Shown piece by piece: positions 33,325 through 45,007 of a stretch of DNA of 64,000 nucleotides (positions within the stretch are counted from its first letter, which is position 1; each line of letters opens with the position of its first letter). The position numbers and the translations under genes were made by a program. Below the pieces are notes generated by a model. It saw nothing but the letters and a program-made list of their open reading frames with translations. It had not been told where the DNA came from and made no database searches. Source of the DNA: Siphonodentalium dalli. Taxonomy: Eukaryota; Mollusca; Scaphopoda; Gadilida; Siphonodentaliidae. Location: positions 191,756,816 through 191,820,815 of the forward strand of contig CP136066.1 of NCBI GenBank assembly GCA_032622095.1, read 5' to 3'.

Positions 33325-34118
33325 GATCTAAAATCAAATATGCAACGTCAGACATTGTTGATTAATCCTTTCTTATGGAAGTTGTTTCCGTTACATGTTT
33401 ACCGTTGTTCCGCTATTTTGATTTGTCGCAATATTTGGCAAAAAAAAAGAAGAGTTTGTAATATATTTACGGAAATTAAATTACATCTTCTGCAAATGAT
33501 ATCTGATGTCTTCTTGGTTATATTACTTATCTTGGAAATATCCCCAGAAAAACATTGGATTTCACCTGTTGTGTTATATTGTGCGAATAGGACATTACTC
33601 TTCGTCTATTACATTTTCCTAAAATAACTCGCATCGCGTAAAACCTGAAATGAGTTGTTCTGCGAGGTATCTCCATAGCTCCATTGACACGGCCAAATCA
33701 AACTGGCAATATACACAAATAGGGCAAAACTGGGATGTAGCCCCCCCCCCCCCCCCCCCCTCCAACCACACACCAAACTATGTTGTCACGTTCCTGGGTT
33801 GAAAAATAAATCAGCTAGGTTCTGAGAAGACGGCCATAGACAAGAACACTCAACAGACGATTAACTATCCCACAATCACTAAATATGTATGGTGTAGCCA
33901 CCCCGCTCCCTCCCACACCCCCAACCGATGAACGACAAACCGTCGCCAACGAGACGGTAGTCTCGATTGGTCCACCCATAATATGATATATCAGAATAAT
34001 AATCTATATATATGAGATTAATAAGTATAAAGTGAGTGTGGTGGTTATACGCCGCCGTAGTTTCCTGTCTAGCACAATTCGTTTGACATAAGGAATGTAC
34101 AGTATATATTAAATACAT
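33325..34118. other. no gene recognised; C20 tract
   Basis: A 20-base C run at 33741-33760 is the longest homopolymer in the window. The rest shows no recognisable feature. Confidence 0.4.
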
Positions 34119-34250
34119 AGAGCATGGCTTGGAGTTGACTACGCGGCTATAGTGCCCAGTGGGTGGGTATAATTATATACTATACTATACCTTTAACTAT
34201 ACCCATCCCACGGGGCACTATATCCGCTTAGTCAACCAAAGACATGCTCT
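34119..34250. repeat. hairpin element, ~50-bp imperfect arms
   Basis: 'agagcatggcttggagt' pairs with the complement of 'aagacatgctct', and 'gcccagtgggtgggtata' with 'tatacccatcccacgggg'. Arms are imperfect, so this copy is older than the hairpins at 30.6 and 32.4 kb. The AT-rich loop is 'attatatactatac'. Confidence 0.8.
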
Positions 34251-34279
34251 ATTTATTATATTTCACCGAACAATTCGAA

Positions 34280-34390
34280 ATGGTATCATGCATACTACAT
34301 ATATAACGTATCCTACAACATGTACCAACTGCTGGACTGTTCAAATTTCCTACAACTCGTTTTATTGAGAACAAATATACTGGAGATTCC
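34280..34390 (+). repeat. short dispersed repeat, unoccupied counterpart of 41610-42150
   Basis: 'ataacgtatcctacaaca', 'tgctggactgttcaaat' and 'acaactcgttttattga' appear without interruption here. At 41.6-42.15 kb the same sequence is split by a MITE. This serves as an empty-site reference. Confidence 0.7.
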
Positions 34391-34479
34391 AATTACCCCA
34401 TGATGACTGACTGCCCTTGTCGCACACCACAGCCATGCATAAGCGTCACTGGGGGACATGACAATCTGCGGGATGGGAT

Positions 34480-34890
34480 GGGATATGGGACAAAACGACA
34501 ATCTGCGGGACAGAATTTCAAATTGCGTGGGACGGCCGATATCTCGAGGAATACAGGGCGTAGGGGGGGGGCCTCATTTTGGTGTCTAACGAAAGGCCCA
34601 CATTCGCCCTAACCACACATATTAACCCCGCCACTGACCGGACACCAGAAGTTGCATTATTTGATCGACAACTGACCTAACATGTGGTGAAATTTGGGTT
34701 AGAATGACAATCTGCGGGACAGGATTGTCAAATTGCGTGGGACGGCAAATATCTCGAGGAATACAGGGCGTAGGGGGGGCTCGTTTTGGTGTCTAATGAA
34801 AGGTCCACATTCGCCCTATCCACACACATTAACCCCACCACTAACCGGACACCGGAAGTTACATTATTCGGTCGACAACTGACCAAACAT
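34480..34890. repeat. tandem duplication, ~207-bp unit
   Basis: Two copies share 'gacaatctgcgggaca', 'gatatctcgaggaatac', 'cacattcgccct' and 'cggacaccagaagtt'-type segments about 207 bp apart. Substitutions are scattered, and both copies have a G7-G9 tract after 'gggcgta'. Confidence 0.9.
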
Positions 34891-35584
34891 AAAATGCCAC
34901 AAACACGAAAAACTGCGTTCGACATTAATGTTTAGAATTTAAGATTTCTCGATGAATACGCTAGCAAACAACAAGTTTTAGGTATCACATAACGCAGTGG
35001 AATAATGCGCATTCGTTTGTAGCTGTTTTATTGTAATGACGAACACGCAAACACGCGCCGATAAAACAGCTAAAAATAGACTCGATGTTTACAATGACAG
35101 GATCGATTTCAGCTGGTATATTCAATATAATGGGGCGTATAGTATATAAAAATATAGAATTAGACACAGTGAATGTATTTTTTTCCAAATGGGTCTACTA
35201 GGCGGTGAAATTGTTGCAGAAATTCGCTCCAAGAAAGAGCGCTACTTTTCTCGTAAAAAATAGAATGGCCGACTGAAGCCGTTCTATCGTTCCAACGAAG
35301 CCGTTCTTAGCAGCACTTCATCCACAAAATACGAATATACACCATGTATCAGAAGACATCAAATGTAATCTTTAAAAGGTATTTGCGCTTTTCATTTGTT
35401 ATAATTCACACTTATTTTTTATTTTAGTTGTGATTAAAAGCCCAGGCCGGAAGCCGGTGTCCGGCGATTAGAAGCCAAGTTACAAAATAAATTAACTGGT
35501 TTGAATGCATGAATATGTCAATGGTCAGACTGCTCGAAAGAATATTCAAATCAAATAGTGCTTATAGACTTAAAAACTCATGTG
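34891..35584. other. no gene recognised
   Basis: No supportable feature. The sequence leads into the short-repeat array at 35585. Confidence 0.3.
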
Positions 35585-37206
35585 TCCGCCAGTCATACGC
35601 GGTGGAAGTTCTCATATTATCTGCTGGTCATACGCGGGGCAGGTTCTCATATGAACATATTATCTGCCGGTCATACGCGGGAAGGTTCTCATATGAACAT
35701 ATTATATGCCAGTCACACACGGTGGAGGTTCATATTATCCGCCGGTCATACGCGAGGGAGGTTCTCATATCATCCTCCTGTCATACGTGGGAGAGGTTCT
35801 CATATGAACCTATTATCCGCCAGTCATACGCAGTGGAGGTTGATATTATCCGCCGGTCATACGCGAGGGAGGTTCTCATATTATCCTCCGGTCATACGTT
35901 GGGGAGGTTCTCATATGAACATCTTATCCGCCGGTCATACGCGGTGGAGGTTCATATTATCCGCCGGTCATACGCGTTGGAGGTTCATATTATCCGCCGG
36001 TCATACATGAGGGATGTTCTCATATTATCCTTCGGTCATACATGGGGGAGATTATCATATTATCCTCAGGTCATACGCGGCGGAGGTTCTCATATGAACT
36101 TATTATCCGCTGGTCATAAGCGGGGAGGTTCTCATATGAACATATTATCTGCCGGTCATACGCGGGGGAGGTTCTCATATGAACATATTATCCGCCGGTC
36201 ATACGTGGAGGTTCATATTATCCGCCAGTCATACGCGAGGGAGGTTCTCATATTATCCTCCGGTCATACGTGGGGGAGGTTCTGATATGCACATATTATC
36301 CGCCGGTCATACGCGGTGGGGGTTCATATTATCCACCGGTCATATGCGAGGGAGGTTCTCATATTATCTCAAATCAAATGAGGATAATATGAGAACCGGC
36401 GTATGACCGGCGGATAATATGTTCATATGCAAAACTCCCCCGCGTATGACCGGCGTATAATATGAGAACCTCCCTCACGTATTACTGGCAGATAATATAA
36501 ACCTCCACCGCGCATGACCGTCGAATAATATTTTCATATGAGAACCCGGAGGTTCTCATTTGAATATATTATCCGCCGGTCATACGCGGGGGAGGTTATC
36601 ATATGAACATATTATCCGCCGGTCAAATGCGGGAGGTTCTCATATTATCCGCTGTCATACGCGGTGGAGGTTTATATTATCCAATGGTCATACGCAAGGG
36701 AGGTTCTCATATTAACTGCAGTCATTCGTGGGGGGCGGTTCTCATATTATCTGCCGGTCATATGCGGGGGAAGTTCTCATATGAAAATATCATTCGACGG
36801 TCATACGCGGTGGAGGTTTATATTATCTGCCAGTAATACGCGAGGGAGGTTCTCATATTATACGCCGGTCATACGCGGGGGAGGTTTGCATATGAACATA
36901 TTATCCGCTCCCTCGCATATGAACGGTGGATAATATGAACCTCCACCCGCGTATGACCAGCGGTTAATATGTTCTTATCAGAACCTCACCACGTATGACC
37001 GGAGGATAATATGAGAACCTCCCTCGCATATGACTGGCGGATAATATGAAACTCCACTGCGTATGACCGGCGGATAATATGAACATCCACCGCGTATAAC
37101 CGGCGGATAATATGATCACATGAGAACCTCCCCCACGTATGACCGGAGGATAATATGATGACCTCCCCCACGTATTACCGGAGGATAATATGAGAACCTC
37201 CCTCGC
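35585..37206. repeat. array of short repeats with three orientation switches
   Basis: Units of about 30-45 bp combine 'ccgccggtcatacgcg', 'gggaggttctcatat' and 'gaacatattat'. They read rightward from 35585 to about 36380, leftward to about 36545, rightward to about 36905 and leftward to the end. Two unit lengths alternate, with and without 'gaacatattat'. The 258-codon frame across it is a translation of the repeat; the other frames are phase-shifted or mirror versions. The inverted layout is that of a foldback. Confidence 0.9.
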
Positions 37207-39473
37207 AGATACAAATGGACATCTTCAGAATGCATTGGAACGAGACTAGAAGTCTCGACCGAAGAGGGTAGCCCCTCTACATATACAGTTGATGGACGGG
37301 AGTGTACCTGAGGCTGTATTCACGTGAAGAGGGAGCGTGTGTGTCCAGGCAGCATACACGAAGCTGGTTTGTCGCATCGATTACACACACGCAGTTTAGA
37401 GTATAGACCATCGTTGTGGAAAGACGACGCTGTTTCAAGAAGCATTATGGTCAAATAACAATACACAACTTATGTTGATATCGCATGTATTCTAAAAACA
37501 AAACACAGTACCTGCTATACGTGTTCAGCACGTTTAAATCTTAAATATGAATACGAATCGCCATTACAAATAACAGTTTAATATTTGACTGAATATGAAA
37601 ATCGCTCAACTGACGACTGCATATTTGAAACGCATTCAGACTGCATGCTAAAACAACACAGCCATGAAACAAACCGTCATTGAATTAATATAGACTATAG
37701 GCGTGATCCTCACTCCCTTGCCGGCGATATTTCTGCGGGGTCGTCGGCAAAGTGAGAATAAGCCGATTTGTCATATGCCAGTGTGCTTTAAATGTTGAAA
37801 TTTATGAAAAATCTGTAGACCCTATTTTCATTTTTTTTTTCCGAGGAAAGGTGTAATAGTTTCATCACATCTCAGGCTCACGTGTACACGATATAACATA
37901 GTAGAATTATATTATATAGTACTCGATAGCCTATTTCTAGAACGGTATACCTTAGGGTATTAAAATAAACAAATCGAGATTGCCTTATAACCACATGGCA
38001 GTATGTGCTCCCAAATACACCTACTAATATTCGATTTTTAATTTTCCACGATATCGAAATAGGTCGATATTTACTTGAACTACCTTTCTACAAGCATTAT
38101 ATTTCACAGAAAGACGCATTGAAGTCATAAGAAATACAACTTCGAACACGATGTTTGGGTCACACAAAAATAAAAACATCCATTTGCACGTCACGGAACT
38201 GAAAAGACAGTTCCGTGTTAGTCTATTCATGATATGGTAGAAATAATGAAAGTTTGTTTCACTTCTGTGCGAAAATAACAAAAAATATGGACAGTGACTG
38301 TGACCAAGGCAAGTATTTTTCAGAGCATAGGTAGCCGGTTTATCCATATTTCGTGTATACATCAGGGGGGGGGGTGAACAAATTTCTTCCGGCACGTATG
38401 CCGGGGTGGGTGGGTGGTCAAAGCCACCAACAAGCAATTTTTTCCACAACTAAAAAAAAAAATTCCTGCTTGTTTTTAGTGTTTTGGCAATGAGTTGGGC
38501 TTCAAAACCACTTTGAATCAGTTTGAATGAGAGAAATAATGTGATTCTAACTGGTAAACTGACTGCAGGCAGTTATCGTGTTGTATTTTGTTGCAAATTT
38601 TGAAATCCAAGATGGCCGCTGGCAGCCATGTTTTTTTGGCCGAATGACCTCAAAATTACTCATTCCTATTTACATGTCCATGTTAACATCCATGATAAAT
38701 AGTATGCACATAAATTCATATACAGCTGTTTACAGTGAATTTTCCCCCGCAAATCTCTGTTTTAGTGTTAAAAGGGGGGGTGGGTGTCAAAAAATGGTCG
38801 GAAAAAACTGCCGAAAACGGAAAAAAATTTGGCGGTGGGGGTGGGTGGGTACAAAAAATGATCGAAAGGGAAAAAATGCCAAACGTGCCTGAATTTTTTT
38901 TCCGACCCCCCCCCTGTATACATCTTATACGTCTTATTATAACTGCACCTTACGTAGACATAATTTGGAAGCTCGAATGAGTCATGTCCATTTAAGCATC
39001 GAGGCGAGCGATTGTGGAAGTTCCTTTGTAAACCGCCGGGATATATCGGACAAGCCTTGTACATGTACATGTACGTGTTTCAGTCCGGCATTGGAGGCTG
39101 TCGGTACTTTTGCTGGCCATCGATCTTGTTTGTTCATTTAGTAATGCCGTACCAAATGTTCATGTCTGTATAATAAAATGTCACATGGCTGTTTCATGTG
39201 GAATTATATTTAATATTCTGGATGATCCCATGAGTCAACTACAGCTACATCTCTGGTGGAAAGCGTATTTTATTGCAAACAAGTTATGGAATACATAAAA
39301 ATTATAGTCATATTACAAACATTTATACAATAAGATGTTTAAATCATCATCAATGTTCCTGTTTTTCTCGATTTTTTAAATGGAAATATACCAGTTACAA
39401 ATATAGTTGCACTTTGTTGTAGACAAAACAAAAGCACGGATGATTTTCACTTAGCTCAATACAAAGTCATCAT
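37207..39473. other. no gene; one dispersed-repeat copy and G/C tracts
   Basis: 38030-38330 is an uninterrupted copy of the repeat whose two pieces lie at 11225-11325 and 11935-12110. G10 near 38366 and C9 near 38908 lie in 'gtatacatcaggggg' and 'ccccctgtatacatc', inverted relative to each other, so 38350-38925 may be an inverted-repeat unit. No coding region is supported. Confidence 0.45.
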
Positions 39474-40962
39474 CTACTTGTTTTTACATGTTAGGGCGTT
39501 GTGACATCGTGAATTACATTTCAATTGAGCCTTGAAACATTTACATTTGGCAGTCATGCATGTCCCCTTACAATTACATTTCTTAAATCATTGACCACCT
39601 GTTGCAGATTGCTCCCTGACTGCAGAGCGTAGAGGGAGAATCTTTGTTTGGTAGATGTGATCGGTAGTCAACAGTCTCTCCGGGCACAAATCAAATTGGT
39701 TGCGAGAATACTTTTCGCTCAGAATGCCTGATTTGAGAGCGATTGTGTATAAGTCTCTGTCGAGGTTCCTGTCGACAACAACCCCTAAAAGGTTTCTTGA
39801 GTCACCTCTCCCACGATCGACCTGTGGTATTGGAATGGCAACATTGTCATTAACTTCCGCTGTTTTGAGTTCCACTCTGCTGCGTTTCACCATTCTTTCA
39901 GCTTGTTTTAGCTGGGCCTCACAAGCCTTGGATCGTTTGTTGCTGATCGAATCTAATTGCTCAGTAATAGCCGCTTGCATCTGATCGTTCAGAGGTACCG
40001 ACTGCTCCTCGTCTGAATGAACTGGTTGAACAGAAAGTTCCACGGGTTCTGCTGATACTGTCGTGCCACCAATATCTTGTGATGGTTTTGATGCGTCAAT
40101 CAGATCTGCTTCTGTCGCAATCATCGATAACACCTCAGTTGGCAACGAGGTGCTGGACAGGCCAATCCGAGCTTCACAGCCGAATACAGCTGAATAAGGC
40201 GAACATTTAATGCCAGAATGATGAGCTGAATTCTTCTGGAACTGAATAAACTTCAAACCGTCTGTTCAGGCCAGTCTGTTGTTTCATTGTCAGCGAGCCC
40301 CTTTCGTCTTCGGCCGAACCCTCTTTTTCTGGCACTCCATACACAACGATTTGAAGAGCTCTAGAGCTTTTGTTGAGATGTTTGCGTATTTTTTCTGTAA
40401 TTCTTTTATCATTCTGTCGCGGCCGCCATGACCATTAGCGAGGTGAGCTCGTTGAATGACATCAAACGTTTCTTCCATTGTGACGAAATATAGAATAGGT
40501 TCCTGGGGGTTGCTACGTCGTTTGATCAGTTTCTCGACATCACCGCACTGCATGATTTCATATCTGTAATGACAAACATACGGGTCATTAATTTAAAGAA
40601 AATGTGATACTGGCATGCAAATTTTGATATATAATATTATAAATTAGACAATAACTATTATTCGAATTATTAACTTTTATATTAAAAACAAAACATAATT
40701 ATGTTGTTAGTAATCTGCAATTACATGTAGCTATCAATGTGCAATAAGGACTACTATGCAGTTAAAAATTAACTATAAAATTTACTTACTTGCTCAGCAA
40801 ATAGTAAGCGTTCCGATCCTTGGTTTTAGAATTTTCACTAGCTAATTTCAGTTGAGTAATAACTTTAGAATATTCCGATTTCTGAAAGAGATTTTTACTG
40901 CACAGCTCATATTGCATAAACAATTCATTTTTAAACCTCCCCTCCTTGTTATCGGACGCCAT
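39474..40962 (-). pseudogene. KRBA2-like integrase gene lacking its catalytic core
   Basis: A minus-strand two-exon gene. Exon 1 (40962-40790) starts MASDNKEGRFKNELF and ends in phase at a GTAAGT donor; a 226-bp intron follows to a 'cattacag' acceptor. Exon 2 from 40563 gives YEIMQCGDVEKLI, then HLANGHGGRDRMIKELQKKY and LCMECQKKR, the H-H-C-C zinc-binding domain of KRBA2/Ginger-like integrases. After 'RPKTKGA' a frameshift and stop occur near 40290. The reading resumes at 'LADNETTDWPE' and 'KFIQFQKNSAHHSGIK', the part that follows the DDE core in relatives. The core itself, roughly 100 or more residues, is absent. The tail has 'VDRGRGDSRNLLGVVV', 'KYSRNQFDLCPERLL' and 'EQSATGGQ', a TGA, and an in-frame Cys-rich end (KCNCKGTC, KCKCF) to 39474. 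It cannot be an active integrase. Confidence 0.85.
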
Positions 40963-41688
40963 TTCTGAATGAAGATGAATGTATAGAAAACAACCCAGTA
41001 TTTATAGTAATGAGCAGCTATTAATTTTAGTATCACTCAAATGATTAACATAAACAACTTCCATAATAGCACTTAGCTGTTAAATTATAATAATGCCAAC
41101 AGAGAAGCTAATTAGTCATTGAGACAACTTGTCTGGACTTATATTGTGTAAAGTAGCAAATGTGACTCTTAAAATCCATTACACTTATTTACTGAAATCT
41201 GACCAGTAAGAATGTGTAAAATCAATTAACCAATTTCAGTGATTACGCGTAATCCCTAGCCACTTTTAGTGGTTTCATGAAATCCCTGACACTTTCAGTA
41301 ATTACGTGTAATCACGGACCATGTTTAGTGGTTTCATGTAATCCCTAGGGATTTCGCGTAATTACTAATTTCACTGATTTACTGTAACATATATATATAT
41401 AGTTGCATTCATGATATGGGCAATATTATGGTGTGGTTTAACGACACCTGAGTTCATGCATGTCAGGGATGTGATAGCGGGATGGGTCCAAAACAATGTC
41501 GTAGATTTCACTAAAACTGGTATCTCCGCGATTATGATCTGGTTTAATATACTTAAGCGGCATCGCCCATGCTACATCTTTACCCGTGCTACGCCGGGCA
41601 CATTGCTAGAACCATATAACGTATCCTACCAACATGCACCACCTGCTGGATTTTTCAAATTGCCTTCGGCGTTAAAAGAAATCAATTA
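40963..41688. other. no gene; short palindromic repeat cluster at 41235-41390
   Basis: At 41235-41390 a mixture of 'gattacgcgtaatcc', 'gtaattacgtgtaatc' and 'tagtggtttcatg' repeats 2-3 times, partly palindromic ('attacgcgtaat'). It lies upstream of the integrase-like gene. The 101-codon frame 41411-41716 overlaps a dispersed repeat and is not supported. Confidence 0.5.
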
Positions 41689-42117
41689 TGACCCACCATA
41701 TCAAATCCAGTCGTAAGTCGGGATTTTTTTACCCTGTGCCAATGCATGGTCGACTCGCATATATAAGAGAATGCATTGGCCTAACAATTTTTTACAATTT
41801 TAATAATTTTTTCTTGTATTCTTTAACAATTTTATAATTTCACCCATACAGAGCCCCAGACAACATGAGCAGACGACAGTCTTATATATGCTTCTATATA
41901 TGTGTGGGGCTCCCTGCAGGGTATTGGATGCTTTTTTTATTTTATGTCCTAAAAAATGTAAGAAACATTTATTTAATAAAAATGAAAACAAATTGTTAGG
42001 CCAATGCATTCTCTTATATATGCGAGGCGACCTACGGTCGACTCGCATATGTAAGAGAATGCATTGACACAGGGTAAAAAAATCCCGACTTACGACTGGA
42101 TTTGATATGGCGGGTCA
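41689..42117. mobile_element. MITE with TGACCCACC-type ends carrying the shared palindromic modules
   Basis: The left end 'tgacccaccatatcaaat' and right end 'atttgatatggcgggtca' are inverted repeats continuing inward through 'cgtaagtcggga', 'tttttttaccctgtgcc' and their mirror. The interior holds the 'ccaatgcattctctta' and 'tatatgcgaggcgacc' palindromic modules also seen at 12220-12596 and 16568-16836, but the terminal repeats differ. It interrupts a repeat seen uninterrupted at 34280-34390. Confidence 0.8.
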
Positions 42118-43374
42118 CATATACAACTCGTTTTATTGAAAACAAATACAATGTATGATTATCAACATACAGATAAACAGTTTAAGAGACGCATAATCGA
42201 GTTCGATAAACCGAAACAAGCAGTATTTAGGTTCTGTTTTGATTGCTCGAAAACCCGAAATTGTACTATACGCTGAGTCGCTGAATTCGACCAAATGTTG
42301 CCATTTCGCAAGTCGACGTTCACAGAAATGTTTTAATTCCATTTGGACATGACTTAGTATATTTGTGGACTTGTATATCTGTGTTCTGGATAGTTGCCTC
42401 TTTGCATGACTTTGCATGCTCGATTAGCATAGTAGTTCGCTGGATATAGCACGATACCATACATGTATAATGGTCTGCTAAATTTAGCACAAAACTACAC
42501 ACCATAGAACACAATATAGAACACAGCTCTTGACCAAGCTAAATTTTCTATCGTTGGATATAGGAGACATTTGTGTATAACATATCCAAAAATAAACAAC
42601 TAAAATCCGCTTTGGGGACAATTTTCTACAGCATCCTGAATAGGGGTGGGGTTTGATAACATAATGAAGGTAATTTTACGATATTTTGTTGCATATGACT
42701 TGCGCAGTTATACCAGTGTGAGTGTGGAATGGTAGTACGGCAGAGACTAGAGTGACACGGACAGAAAATATAAATACAATTGCGGCCATGAAATGGCTAT
42801 CAAAATTGCCGAAATTCCAAGACATGCCGCGACGAAAGCAATATATATTAGATAACCACAGAGGAGTGAAAATACGTATTTGTAATATACAAGTATGTTG
42901 TTAAGTATCTTTAAAGGTACACATATAATTAAAACAAATCGATCAAAATGAGTTCTCGGTCACGGCAACGCATGTCAAACCCGATGGTTTACGTCTTTAA
43001 AGTTAGGATTTTCTGCATATACAACATCCAACTGTCGGGCCAACATATAATCATTTTGGCCATGCAACATACAAAGTAATGTTTCGACAAACAGTGCATG
43101 GTAGTTTCATTCGGCATTGTTATTAATTGTTGAATGCAACACAGAACATGAAGTGCGTACCCTTGTGGTATAAAGACTAGTTACATTTCGAGAATCTACA
43201 CTCTGCGTGGTAATATAGCATACACACATGTCCCAATGTTTATTTTACTGCAAAGAAACACTCACATCTTCAATAGATTAGTGCCATATCATATCATCAT
43301 CATCATATGTTTCGGAACAAGTCATTCGACTTTTGGTTCGATATACAAAAATGTATTACATATAGTTTCACAAT
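42118..43374. other. no gene recognised
   Basis: Starts with the second part of the dispersed repeat ('acaactcgttttattga'). Short frames at 42133-42514 and 42722-42904 have no domain. Confidence 0.35.
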
Positions 43375-43990
43375 AAATCAGTCATCATATAGGTACTTCA
43401 GACTGTGTAATTGCCAGTCTAGCGGTGTTTTAAACTCTGTCAATGAAGTGGCATTGACATCGAGTTCGGGAAGAAGTTTGTTCCAATGAACTACTAGTAC
43501 AACGCATTGTGTGACGAAGTATTTTCCTATGTTCTTATTAACAGTTTTCCTGTGTAGCTTGAGATTTTGTCCTCTCGTATTACAATAATTATGTTCCTGT
43601 GTGTTAACGTTATGATAATGTAAGTATAAAATTTTGTATGTTGCTATTAAATCACCGCTCAGACGCCGGCACTTTCCAGGCATTGAGTTCAGTCGAGTCG
43701 ATCTATGTAGTTGTGTTGTCTGAGCTGAGTTACCAGTATTGTTGTACAACGCTGCACTTTCTCTAAAGCTGTGCAATTATATTGTAATTGAGAGTCCCAT
43801 GCCGCGTTGCAATATTCAAGAATTGGTCTAACTATGATCGTATACAGACGCCTAAACGTGTTCGGATCTAACGCAATGAACCTTCTATTTAAGACACCGA
43901 TGGCACATGCCGTTTAGCATATCAAGTTTATGTGAATGTCGAATTTCAGTTTGGTATCCATATTATGCAAACTAATTTGGTATATTGTTT
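43375..43990 (-). pseudogene. 3' end of a CR1/jockey-type non-LTR reverse transcriptase
   Basis: On the minus strand the end of the reverse transcriptase and its tail can be read with at least one stop and one frameshift. In order: 'MDTKLKFDIHI', 'RLYTIIVRPILEYCNAAW', 'LEKVQRC', then in another frame 'GDLIATYKILYLHYHN', 'TRGQNLKLHR', 'FVTQCVV', 'HWNKLLPELDVNATSL' and 'EFKTPLD'. These are the conserved C-terminal blocks of non-LTR polymerases (VRPxLEY.., VQRxxTK.., GDLIxxYK, RGHxxKL, WNxLPxxVxxAxSLxxFK). The endonuclease and the YxDD palm are absent, as usual for a 5'-truncated insertion. Dead copy. Confidence 0.85.
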
Positions 43991-45007
43991 AATGTTACAG
44001 TTTGTGAAGTCGAATGACTCGGATCCCGTCAGCTCTCATTGATCACTCTTTTACCATCTTTGCAGCCTCGAATTGGAATTTAGTTGTTGTGATCTCTTTT
44101 CTCAGATATGTATCTTTGATCTGATCACTTAATTTCATTTGCTCTTCACTTTCTTTTTGTGAAATCCGGATTGAAGTACACCTTTTTTTTTTAGTTTGAT
44201 ATGTCTGTTTTATTTCTATTGCATGTGGCGGCCTCCATCAGCACATTATTCCTATATTCCTCAGAAATATGTGTGCAAAACATGGTTCATAACGTTACTG
44301 TCCAAAATTGAAGAAATAAAAACTCGGAAAACAGCAACTAATTGTGCAGAAAGGTGTGATAACTCAGTTATAATAATGTTTCAAAATGACCAATGTTCAG
44401 ATGCGAAGAATCTTCTTAAAGTTAATAAACATGTACGCCCCATGTTTAAAAAAAATGATAAGTCACGGACAACTTATACATGTTGCTACATGTTGTAAAC
44501 AAATCCTAAGTCGATACAGCGGCGACTCTATATCTGCTGTCGTGTTAGTATATAGGTAAAGATTTCCCATGATAGCACATCAATTAAACAATGAAATTCA
44601 CGTTGCGGTTTGGAACCACGATTATACCGAATAGTACACGTTCGTATCCCATTCTGTCCGGTTTTGAGGTTCAAAATAGGCCGATACATACGTGGAATAC
44701 ATCTAAATATAATTTACCGCAGACAGATTTATTCGAGTCATATAATTTAGAAAAATTGTGTTCCAACTTTTCCAAATTTGTAGGTATATTTCTGACATGG
44801 AATCAATAATTAGCGTTGTCTAACTTCTGTGCGAACATTTAAAAAATGCTGCGTCTTCGGTAATTGTTTTCAGAATATGCGAAGTCAATCACATATACCG
44901 ATAGTTCCTGCATTTACCGATCCCCAAATATATATGTCTTTACGGCCAAATCACGTGTATATATTTTAAAGGTTCCAATAAGCCTCGACCGTTTAGAACA
45001 AACTAAC
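43991..45007. other. no gene recognised
   Basis: Possible intron of the PAN-like gene on the minus strand. The 100-codon plus frame 44196-44498 has Cys and basic residues but no recognisable domain. Confidence 0.35.

Noticed and set aside
35509-36285. 258-codon plus-strand open frame and its 150-, 89- and 77-codon neighbours
   Set aside because: They are translations of the short-repeat array; the neighbours show the same SAGHTRGRFSY-type motif in other phases or strands, so they are not independent proteins.
41411-41716. 101-codon plus frame
   Set aside because: Overlaps a dispersed repeat (also at 34280) and runs into the MITE terminal repeat; no domain.
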